Assembly: GCA_007121465.1 (NCBI GenBank) | Contig: SKKL01000067.1 | Span: forward strand, 1 to 33,991 | Direction of reading: 5' to 3' | Length of the DNA stretch: 33,991 bases | From: Acidimicrobiales bacterium | Lineage (GTDB): Bacteria > Actinomycetota > Acidimicrobiia > Acidimicrobiales > SKKL01 | In this document: one piece after another, positions 7,802 through 15,927 of the stretch | Layout of the letters: every line of letters begins with the position of its first letter | Numbering within the stretch: the first letter of the stretch is position 1 | Position numbers and translations under genes: made by a program | The notes under the pieces: generated by a model | Told to the model about the DNA's origin: nothing | Seen by the model: the letters and a program-made list of their open reading frames with translations, nothing else | Database searches by the model: none

Positions 7802-8418
7802 GCGACCGTCCCGACGACCTCGAACCGATCCGGGACCTGCCCGCGGGGCAGTCACCGATGGAGGCCGAGACGATGCTGCGGCGGGTCGCCGACATCATCG
7901 GCACGGCGCGACCCATGCCGTTGTCCACGTCGGTGATGGTCAACCGCGACGAGGTGCTCGAGCTGCTCACCGACGCCATCGAGCGCCTTCCCGAGGAGCT
8001 CCGGGCGGCGCGGTGGCTGCTGAAGGAGCGAGCCGACTTCCTCGCCCAGGCCCGCCGCGAGGGCGAGGACATCATCGAACAGGCCCGGGCCCGGGCCGGC
8101 GCGATGGTGCAGCGCACCGAGGTGGTCAAGGCGGCCGAAGCCCGGGCACGTCAGGTGGTCGAGAAGGCCGAGGCCGATTCCCGGGCCATGCGTCACGAGA
8201 TCGAGGACTACTGCGACCAGCGCCTCGCCAGCTTCGAGATCATCCTCGAGCGCACCGCCCGTACCGTGGCCGAGGGTCGGACCAAGCTGCAGGGGACCGC
8301 CAAGGTGTCCGGAGCCGGTCTGAGCGGCGACGCCCCCGATGTCGAGGGTCGCGACGGTGCCGGCGACGACTCCGACCTGAGCGGGGACTCGCCGTTCTTC
8401 GACCAGGATCAGTCGTGA
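7798..8418 (+). CDS. coiled-coil protein (DivIVA-like / F0 subunit b-like)
   Basis: ATGA overlap with coaD; Ala/Arg/Glu-rich coiled coil LKERADFLAQARREGEDIIEQARARAGAMVQ. Confidence 0.75.
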   Translation: MSDRPDDLEPIRDLPAGQSPMEAETMLRRVADIIGTARPMPLSTSVMVNRDEVLELLTDAIERLPEELRAARWLLKERADFLAQARREGEDIIEQARARAGAMVQRTEVVKAAEARARQVVEKAEADSRAMRHEIEDYCDQRLASFEIILERTARTVAEGRTKLQGTAKVSGAGLSGDAPDVEGRDGAGDDSDLSGDSPFFDQDQS

Positions 8419-8957
8419 GCCCCGGGCGCGACCTGCGCCTCGGGGTCGGCGACCTGCTCAGCCGGTCGGGCACCCGCCGAGAGGTCATCCGGGAGCTCAC
8501 CATGCCCGAGCTCGAGGTGTCGGGGTCGTCGGTTCCCGCCGGGGCGACCGCCCGCCTCGATCTGGTCGTCGAGTCCACCGCCGACCCGTCCACCCTCGCG
8601 GTGACCGGCACCGTCGTCGCTCCCTGGCAGGGGACCTGCCGGCGGTGCATCGAGCCCATCGAGGGCGACCTCGAGGTCGAGCTCCACGAGATCGTCGCCC
8701 GCGACCCCCTCGACGAGGAGGTGTGGGCGCTCGACGGCGAGGAGATCGACCTCGGATCGATGGTGCGCGAAGCACTCCTGCTTGCGCTCCCGCTCGCTCC
8801 GCTGTGCAGCGACGACTGTCGGGGACCCGCTCCCGAGCAGTTCCCGGCCGTGCCCGCCGAGGACGCCCCCGCCTCCGTCGCCGGGCCTCCAGATGACGAG
8901 CCCCGCCTGGCCGATCCCCGATGGGCCGCCCTCGACGAGCTTCGTTTCGACGACTGA
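8415..8957 (+). CDS. DUF177 / YceD family protein
   Basis: GTCRRCIEPIEGDLEVELHEIV ... EEIDLGSMVREALLLALPLAPLCSDDC; directly upstream of rpmF. Confidence 0.9.
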   Translation: MSPGRDLRLGVGDLLSRSGTRREVIRELTMPELEVSGSSVPAGATARLDLVVESTADPSTLAVTGTVVAPWQGTCRRCIEPIEGDLEVELHEIVARDPLDEEVWALDGEEIDLGSMVREALLLALPLAPLCSDDCRGPAPEQFPAVPAEDAPASVAGPPDDEPRLADPRWAALDELRFDD

Positions 8958-9103
8958 TCCAACCCCGATCCCGCCTCGACTTCGACGCTGCGGCGATCGG
9001 CCCGCTATCATCTCCCCTTCGTGCCCGGCCCGCTGGTCGGTGGCACCGTGTCCGCTGGTGGGAGCCCTCTGCTCCCACGTCCCCGTGCCCGAGGAACATC
9101 GCG

Positions 9104-9283
9104 ATGGCTGTCCCGAAGAAGAAGACCTCCAAGGCCAAGAGCCGCAGCCGCCGGGCTTCGGCCTGGAAGCTCGACGCTCCCTCGCGCAGCGTGTGCCCGC
9201 GCTGCGGCGCCGCGAAGCTCCCCCACGTCGTGTGCGGGGCGTGCGGTTGGTACAAGGGCCGTCAGGCTATCGAGGTCGACTAG
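9104..9283 (+). CDS. rpmF: 50S ribosomal protein L32
   Basis: MAVPKKKTSKAKSRSRRASAWKL...CPRCGAAKLPHVVCGACGWYKGRQ. Confidence 0.97.
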   Translation: MAVPKKKTSKAKSRSRRASAWKLDAPSRSVCPRCGAAKLPHVVCGACGWYKGRQAIEVD

Positions 9284-9293
9284 GGCCTCGGTC

Positions 9294-10280
9294 GTGCTGC
9301 CCATCGCCGTCGACGCCATGGGCGGGGACAACGCCCCTGGCGACATCATCGCCGGGGCGCGCCGCGCCCACGAAGAGTTCGGCATCCCGATCCTGCTGGT
9401 CGGGCCCGCCGACGCGATCGGTGACCCGGGCCCCCTCGAGGTGCTCGAGGCCTCCGAGGTGATCCCCATGGACGCCGATCCCGGGTCGAGCGTCCGGCGC
9501 ATGAAGGACTCCACCCTCGTTCGGGCCGCCGAGGCGGTCCGCGACGGCCGCGCGGCGGCCATGGTCAGCGCCGGCAACACCGGGGCCGCCATGGCGAGCG
9601 CCCTGTTGCGGATGGGTCGCATCAAGGGCGTCTCTCGCCCCGCCATCGCCACCCCCATCCCTGACCCGGTCGGTTCCCCCTGTGTCCTACTCGATGCGGG
9701 GGCCAACGCCGACTGCCAGCCCGAGTGGATCGTCCAGTTCGCCCAGATGGGAGCGGTCTACTCCCGCGACCGCTACGGCGTGGAGCGCCCCAAGGTCGGA
9801 TTGCTGTCGATCGGTGAGGAGCCCACGAAGGGGAACTCGCTGGTCAAAGAGACCCACAAGCTGATGGCCGACACCGACTGGGCGGCCATCGGTGCCGAGT
9901 TCATCGGCAACATCGAGGGCCGCGACCTCATGGCCTCGGTCGCCGACGTGTGCGTCACCGACGGCTTCACCGGCAACGTGACCCTCAAGTCCCTCGAAGG
10001 AGGGATGCGAGCCCTCATCGGAGCGTTGCTTGGTGTGTTCGACTCCACCGACGAGGCCCGTGCTGCGGCCGAGACGCTCCTGCCCGCCCTGGCGCCTCTC
10101 TACCACCAACTCGATCCCGAGAACACCGGCGGGGCGTTGATGCTCGGCGTCGACGGCGTCTGCATCATCAGCCACGGCTCCTCGTCGGAGCTGGCGATGC
10201 GCAACGCCGTGCGCACCGCGGCCGAAATGGTCGAGGCCGACCTCGTCGGCTCGATCCGTGCCGCTGTCGCCACCGGCTGA
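9294..10280 (+). CDS. plsX: phosphate acyltransferase PlsX
   Basis: VLPIAVDAMGGDNAPGDIIAGA..., SAGNTGA, DGFTGNV. Confidence 0.95.
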   Translation: MLPIAVDAMGGDNAPGDIIAGARRAHEEFGIPILLVGPADAIGDPGPLEVLEASEVIPMDADPGSSVRRMKDSTLVRAAEAVRDGRAAAMVSAGNTGAAMASALLRMGRIKGVSRPAIATPIPDPVGSPCVLLDAGANADCQPEWIVQFAQMGAVYSRDRYGVERPKVGLLSIGEEPTKGNSLVKETHKLMADTDWAAIGAEFIGNIEGRDLMASVADVCVTDGFTGNVTLKSLEGGMRALIGALLGVFDSTDEARAAAETLLPALAPLYHQLDPENTGGALMLGVDGVCIISHGSSSELAMRNAVRTAAEMVEADLVGSIRAAVATG

Positions 10281-10299
10281 TCGCCCGGATCAGCGGTGG
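10270..10299 (+). terminator. strong hairpin overlapping the plsX stop codon
   Basis: CCACCGgCTGATC-gcccg-GATCAGCGGTGG: 12 bp paired with one bulged G. Confidence 0.5.
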
Positions 10300-10375
10300 T
10301 TCACGACCTCACAAGCGCAAGTGGGCTAGCATCCCCCGCGTCCTGACCACTCCGTATGACCCGGGAGACCTCCGA

Positions 10376-10666
10376 GTGCCCGCAGAGACCCATGTCGAAC
10401 ACGGCCCCGTCGGCCGCGACGAGATCTTCGAGCTGATCCGCGACCGGCTCGCCGACATCCTCGAGATCGAGCCCACAACGGTGTCGGAGGGCCAGTCCTT
10501 CGCCGAGGACCTCGAAGCCGACTCCCTCGCCCTCATCGAGCTCGTCGAGGCCCTCGAGGAGGAGCTGGGGGAGCGCACCGTCGGCTTCCGCATCGACGAC
10601 GAGGACCTCGAGGACCTGAAGACGGTGCGCGACGCCGTCGACTACATCCACGCCCGAGTGGGCTGA
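10376..10666 (+). CDS. acpP: acyl carrier protein
   Basis: IRDRLADILEIEPTTVSEGQSFAEDLEADSLALIELVEALEEELG with DSL phosphopantetheine site. Confidence 0.92.
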   Translation: MPAETHVEHGPVGRDEIFELIRDRLADILEIEPTTVSEGQSFAEDLEADSLALIELVEALEEELGERTVGFRIDDEDLEDLKTVRDAVDYIHARVG

Positions 10667-10670
10667 CCCG

Positions 10671-11426
10671 CTGATCGCGACGCCCGACCTCGACTGGCTG
10701 CTGGACCGGCTCGGCTACCGGTTCGACGATCCCGCGCTCTTGGACCTGGCTCTCACCCACCGGAGCTGGTGCTCGGAGAACCCCGGGACCGACTCGAACG
10801 AGCGGCTCGAGTTCCTCGGCGACGCTGTCCTCGGGCTCGCGGTCACCGAGCACCTCTTCGTGCTGCACCCGGGCCGCGCCGAAGGCGAGCTCGCACCTCT
10901 GCGGGCCGCGGCGGTGAGCGCCGCGACCCTCACCGAGGCGGCACTCGATCTCGCGCTCGGCGAGGCGATCAAGCTGGGTAAGGGTGAGCTCACCTCGGGA
11001 GGCCGTACCCGACCCTCGATCCTCGCCGACGCCCTCGAGGCGGTCTTCGGCGCGATCTACCTCGACGGGGGATGGGACCACGCCCGCCGGGTGATCGTCG
11101 ACGTCGTCGGCCCCCGGATCGCCGAAGCCGGCAGCGGCCCCGGCCCGGGCGACTACAAGACCCGGCTCCAGGAGCTGGCCGCGGCTCGCTTCGGCTCCGC
11201 CGGCGACGGTACGGCTCCCGTCTACGAGGTGGCGGGGACCGGGCCCGATCATGCCAAGCAGTTCACCGCCGTGGTGCGGGTGGCGGGAACCGTGTGGGGC
11301 GAAGGCCTCGGACGGTCCAAGAAGGAATCGGAGCAGGCCGCCGCCCAGGTGGCCTACACCGCGCTGGTGGGGGCCTCGGCACCCGACGACACGACCGAAA
11401 GAGGGGAACGGGACACCGATGCGTGA
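10671..11426 (+). CDS. rnc: ribonuclease III; proposed CTG start at 10671 (ORF-track-type start would be TTG 10740)
   Basis: DLDWLLDRLGYRFDDPALLDLALTHRSWCSENPGTDSNERLEFLGDAVLGLAVTEHLF...; RNase III signature NERLEFLGDAVL; C-terminal dsRBD. Confidence 0.9.
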   Translation: MIATPDLDWLLDRLGYRFDDPALLDLALTHRSWCSENPGTDSNERLEFLGDAVLGLAVTEHLFVLHPGRAEGELAPLRAAAVSAATLTEAALDLALGEAIKLGKGELTSGGRTRPSILADALEAVFGAIYLDGGWDHARRVIVDVVGPRIAEAGSGPGPGDYKTRLQELAAARFGSAGDGTAPVYEVAGTGPDHAKQFTAVVRVAGTVWGEGLGRSKKESEQAAAQVAYTALVGASAPDDTTERGERDTDA

Positions 11427-12258
11427 ACTACCCGAGATCGAGACCATTCGGCGGGAGCTCGACAAGGAGGTGTCGGGCAAGAAGGTCAAGACCGTCGAGG
11501 TCCCCGGCACCATGTCAGCGATCACCCGCCATCCGAACAAGAAGCAGCTCGCGTCCAAGCTCGAGGGGGCGAAGGTCAAGTCGGTCAGTCGGCGGGCGCT
11601 GGTGCTCTTCTTCACTCTCGACAGCGGCGACGTCATGGTCGTCGACATCGGCGCAACCGGCTCCCTGCGACGAGCCACACCCAAGGAACCGGTCGATCCC
11701 GACACCCAGGTGGTCATCGGATTCACCCAGGGCGGCCAGATGCGTCTGATCGACGGCGGCGACACGGCATGGATGTCGGTCATCCCCGCCGACGATCTCG
11801 ACACCGAGATGCCCGAGCTCACCTCCCTCGGGCTCGACCCGGTCGAGACGCCGGTGTCGTGGACCCACTTCGCCGAGATGCTCCGCGGTCAGAAGACCAA
11901 GCTCAAGGCCTTCCTCTGCGACCAGACCGTCCTCGTCGGGCTCGGCGACCTCTACGCCGACGAGATCCTCTTCGCCGCCGGACTGCGGCCCGACCGGGTG
12001 GCCGGATCGCTCACCACACAGGAGATCCGTCGCCTCTACCGCTCCCTGGTCGAGACGTTGCACGACGCGATCAAGTACCGCGGCACCTCCCTCGACGACG
12101 ACTCCTTCGTCGACGTGCACGGCAAGTCCGGCGACTACCAGCAGTACGTCAAGGTGCACGGCCGCGACAAGCTGGCGTGCCGGCGGTGCCGCACCCCCAT
12201 CGTCAAGGTCCGGGCGGGCGGCACCACCACCTACCTGTGCGAGCAGTGCCAGGTCTGA
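11419..12258 (+). CDS. Fpg/MutM-family protein with substituted catalytic residues
   Basis: MRELPEIETIRREL...; GLGDLYADEILFAAGLRPDR H2TH region; zinc finger CRRCRTPIVKVRAGGTTTYLCEQC. Located directly downstream of rnc, as mutM/fpg commonly is. Confidence 0.88.
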   Translation: MRELPEIETIRRELDKEVSGKKVKTVEVPGTMSAITRHPNKKQLASKLEGAKVKSVSRRALVLFFTLDSGDVMVVDIGATGSLRRATPKEPVDPDTQVVIGFTQGGQMRLIDGGDTAWMSVIPADDLDTEMPELTSLGLDPVETPVSWTHFAEMLRGQKTKLKAFLCDQTVLVGLGDLYADEILFAAGLRPDRVAGSLTTQEIRRLYRSLVETLHDAIKYRGTSLDDDSFVDVHGKSGDYQQYVKVHGRDKLACRRCRTPIVKVRAGGTTTYLCEQCQV

Positions 12259-12397
12259 GGACCCGGCCGACTCGTCTCATCGTCCCTCCCGTCATCCCCA
12301 CCGGTCCGGCCTCGAGGTACCCGGCCCGGGCCGGTCGGGGAGCTAGCCTCGCGCGCGTCCGACCGGTCGTCGCCCCTTCCCCTCCTTCGGAGAGCGA

Positions 12398-15300
12398 GTG
12401 TTCCTCAAGAACCTGACCCTCAAGGGGTTCAAGTCCTTCGCCGAGACCACCTCGCTCGATCTCGAGCCGGGCATCACCGTGGTCGTCGGACCGAACGGAT
12501 CGGGCAAGTCCAACGTCGTCGACGCCATCGCCTGGGTCCTCGGCGCGCAGGCCCCGAGCGCAGTCCGTTCCCAGAAGATGGACGACGTGATCTTCGCCGG
12601 CACCGCCAAGCGCCAGGCACTTGGTCGGGCCGAGGTCGCCCTCACCATCGACAACTCCGCTGGGCTCCTGCCGGTCGACTTCACCGAGATCACCATCCAC
12701 CGGATCCTGTTCCGCACCGGCGAGAGCGAGTACTCGATCAACGGTGTGCCGTGCCGGTTGCTCGACATCCAAGAGCTGCTCTCCGACAGCGGTGTCGGTC
12801 GCCAACAGCACGTCATCATCTCCCAGGGCCAGATCGACGCCGTGCTCAACGCCCGGCCCGAGGACCGCCGGTTCATCATCGAAGAAGCCGCCGGGGTCCT
12901 CAAGTACCGGCGACGCAAGGAGAAGGCCGAACGTCGCCTGGCCGCCACCGAGGGCAACCTCCTGCGCATCCAGGACCTGTTGCGCGAGGTGCGCCGCCAG
13001 CTCCGTCCCCTCGAACGCCAGGCCGACGCCGCCCGCCGCCATGGCGACGTCGTCGCCGAGCTCCACGCGCTGCAGGTGCACCTCGCCGGCCGGGAGCTGG
13101 CCACCTTGAGGGCCAAGCTCGACGCCGACGCCACCGCGCGAGTCGAGCTGGCCGCCGCCGAGCGCGACCACCGCGACACCCTCGCCCGCCTCGACACCGA
13201 GGTCATGGCCTCCGAGGCGCGGCTCACCGCCGCCGGCGGGGACGACCTCGGCAACGACCTGGCCCGCTTCGAGTCGTTGCGCGAGCGGGCCCGTGGTCTT
13301 CACGCGGTGCTCAGCGAACGCACCCGTGGCATCGATCGCGAGCGCACCGCCATGGTCGACCACACCGTGATCGCCAACCTCGAGGCCGAGGCGGCCCGGG
13401 TCGACGAGGAGCTCGCCGCCGTCGACCGGACCGAAGCCGAGCTCGCCCCTCGCCTCGACGAGCTCCTCGCTGCCGAGGCCGAGCTGGCCGAGGCCCGCGA
13501 ACGCTTCGACACCGACTGGGGGGAAGGTCCCGCCGAGTCGTCGGGTCGAGCGGCGGAGGTCCGCGGCGAACTCGCCGGGGTCAACAGCTTCATCACCCAA
13601 GGCGAGTCCGATCTCGCCCGGCTCGACGAGTCTCTCGCCGGCCTCGCCGAGCGGGCCGAACAACTCGACGCCGAAGCCGGACGCCTTCGCGACCGCCTCA
13701 CCGCGGCCACCGAGGCCGAGGAGCCCATCGTCGACCGACTCGACTCCGCCGAGCGTCGTCGTTCCGACGCCGAGGCGGCGCGGGCAGCCGCCACCGACAC
13801 CAAGGCGGCGGCCGAGGCCGAGCGCCATCGTTGGCAGGCCCGAGCCGAGGCCCTGTCGCTCGCACTCGACGAGGCGCGAGCCAAGGCCGGTGCCGAGCGC
13901 CTCGCCGACGTTCCCGGCGTCGTCGGCACGCTCCTCGACGTCGTCGAGGTCGACCCGGGCTGGGAGAGCGCCTTCGAAGCGGCGGTCGGCGATGCCCTCA
14001 CCGCCATCGTGGTCGACGGCCTCGCCTCGGGGCGTCGGGCCCTCGAGTCCCTCCATGCCGGTGAGGCCCGGGGTGCGATCCTCGCCCTCGGCGCGGGGGT
14101 TCCCGCTGCACCGCCGGCGCCGGCGACCGGGTCGGGCGAGCCGCTGCGCCGCCACGTCCGGTCCGACAACCGCGACGTCGAGGCGCTGCTCGACCACCTC
14201 CTCGGTCGGGCGGTCGTGGTCGAGGGAGGCTGGCAGGGAGCGGTCGACCAGGCCATCGCCCATCCCGACGCGGTGGTCGTCACCCGCGACGGCGACCGGT
14301 TCAGCGCCACCGGCTGGCGCATCGGAATGGCCGGCTCGGGGGCCACTCGGGCCGCGCTCGACGAGGCCACCGCCCACGTCGACGAGGCCGCCGAGGCCCT
14401 CGCCGCTGCCACCGGAGCGGTCGCGGCCGCCGATGCCGAGTTGGCCGAGGCCCGTGAGGCCGAGCGCCTCGTCGCCAAGGAGCTCGACGCCAACGACGCG
14501 GCGGTGTCCGCTGCCGGCGACGGTCTCCAACGAGTCGAGAACGAACGCCGCGATGTGGCGACCCAGCGCGATGCCTTCACCACCCGCCGCGCCGAGATCA
14601 CCTCGCGCCTCGAGCGTGAGTCGGCCCGTCGCGACGAGCTGGCCGCCATCCTCCCGGTCCTCGAGGACGAGGAGGCTCAGCGGGTCGAGCAGGGTCGCGC
14701 CCTCGCCGAGGCTCGCCGCCGCCTCGACGAGCGCACCGCTGCGCTCGCGTCGTCCCGTCGGGAGATCGAGGTCGCCGGGGCCGGAGTCGAGCAACGTCGG
14801 TCGGTGCTCACCCAGCGCCGAGCCGAGATCACCGAACGGCTCGAGCGTGACCAGACCGAACGGTCCCAGGCCGCGGCCCGCAAGGCCGACCTCGATCGCC
14901 GGGCGATGGCCACCGAACGCCTCGCCGTCCACGTCGCCGATCGCCTCGCCGAGATCGAGGCCCGGCTCTCCGAGCTCCAGGCGCTCCGCAAGGAACAGTC
15001 CGACGCCGTCCGATCGGTGGCCGCCGACCTCGACGCCGCCCGTCGTCAACGGGCCGAGGTGGAGAAGGCCCTCGACGAGACCCGGGAACGCATCAGCCGT
15101 GTCGAGCTCGCTGACGCCGAGACCAAGGTGCGCATCGAGACCGCGGTCGAGACCCTCCGGCGCGACCTCGACGTCGATCCGGAGGTAGCCATCGAGGCGC
15201 CCCGCCCGGACCTGGCCGAGGGTGTCGCCCCGGCGGCTCGCGTTCGGGAGCTCGAACGAGAGCTGCGGATGATGGGGCCCATCAACCCGCTCGCCCTCGA

Positions 15301-15874
15301 GGAGTACGAAGCGCTCCAGGAACGCCACCGCTTCCTCGAGGAGCAGCTCGACGACGTGAAGTCCACCCGCCGCGACCTCGCCAAGGTCATCCGGGCCATC
15401 GATGCCGAGATCGTCGACGTGTTCACCTCGGCCTATGCCGACGTCGCCGCCAACTTCGCCCAGCTCTTCGAGACGCTGTTCCCCGGCGGCACCGGCCGGC
15501 TCACCCTCACCGAGCCCGACGATCCGCTGGCCACCGGCATCGAGGTCGAGGCGAAGCCGTCGGGCAAGAACGTGAAGAAGCTGTCGCTGCTCTCGGGTGG
15601 CGAGCGCTCCCTCACCGCCCTGGCCTACCTCTTCGCCGTGTTCCGGAGCCGTCCCAGCCCGTTCTATGTGATGGACGAGGTCGAAGCGGCGCTCGACGAC
15701 GTCAACCTCCACCGGTTCCTCGACCTGGTGCACGAGTTCCGCTCCGACGCCCAGCTGCTCATCGTGAGCCACCAGAAGCGAACGATGGAGGCCGCCGACT
15801 GCCTGTACGGGGTCACGATGCAGCCGGGTGGGTCGTCGAGGGTGGTCTCGGAGAAGGTGTCCTCCCCGGCCTGA
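12398..15874 (+). CDS. smc: chromosome segregation protein SMC
   Basis: FLKNLTLKGFKSFAETT..., Walker A GPNGSGKSNVVDAIAW, long coiled coils, hinge region, signature LSGGERSLTALAYLFAVFR, Walker B FYVMDEVEAALDD. Confidence 0.97.
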   Translation: MFLKNLTLKGFKSFAETTSLDLEPGITVVVGPNGSGKSNVVDAIAWVLGAQAPSAVRSQKMDDVIFAGTAKRQALGRAEVALTIDNSAGLLPVDFTEITIHRILFRTGESEYSINGVPCRLLDIQELLSDSGVGRQQHVIISQGQIDAVLNARPEDRRFIIEEAAGVLKYRRRKEKAERRLAATEGNLLRIQDLLREVRRQLRPLERQADAARRHGDVVAELHALQVHLAGRELATLRAKLDADATARVELAAAERDHRDTLARLDTEVMASEARLTAAGGDDLGNDLARFESLRERARGLHAVLSERTRGIDRERTAMVDHTVIANLEAEAARVDEELAAVDRTEAELAPRLDELLAAEAELAEARERFDTDWGEGPAESSGRAAEVRGELAGVNSFITQGESDLARLDESLAGLAERAEQLDAEAGRLRDRLTAATEAEEPIVDRLDSAERRRSDAEAARAAATDTKAAAEAERHRWQARAEALSLALDEARAKAGAERLADVPGVVGTLLDVVEVDPGWESAFEAAVGDALTAIVVDGLASGRRALESLHAGEARGAILALGAGVPAAPPAPATGSGEPLRRHVRSDNRDVEALLDHLLGRAVVVEGGWQGAVDQAIAHPDAVVVTRDGDRFSATGWRIGMAGSGATRAALDEATAHVDEAAEALAAATGAVAAADAELAEAREAERLVAKELDANDAAVSAAGDGLQRVENERRDVATQRDAFTTRRAEITSRLERESARRDELAAILPVLEDEEAQRVEQGRALAEARRRLDERTAALASSRREIEVAGAGVEQRRSVLTQRRAEITERLERDQTERSQAAARKADLDRRAMATERLAVHVADRLAEIEARLSELQALRKEQSDAVRSVAADLDAARRQRAEVEKALDETRERISRVELADAETKVRIETAVETLRRDLDVDPEVAIEAPRPDLAEGVAPAARVRELERELRMMGPINPLALEEYEALQERHRFLEEQLDDVKSTRRDLAKVIRAIDAEIVDVFTSAYADVAANFAQLFETLFPGGTGRLTLTEPDDPLATGIEVEAKPSGKNVKKLSLLSGGERSLTALAYLFAVFRSRPSPFYVMDEVEAALDDVNLHRFLDLVHEFRSDAQLLIVSHQKRTMEAADCLYGVTMQPGGSSRVVSEKVSSPA

Positions 15875-15927
15875 GCCGCGGTCGGCGCGGCCCTCGGCGC
15901 CGATAGCCTGCGAGGCGAGGAGGTCGT

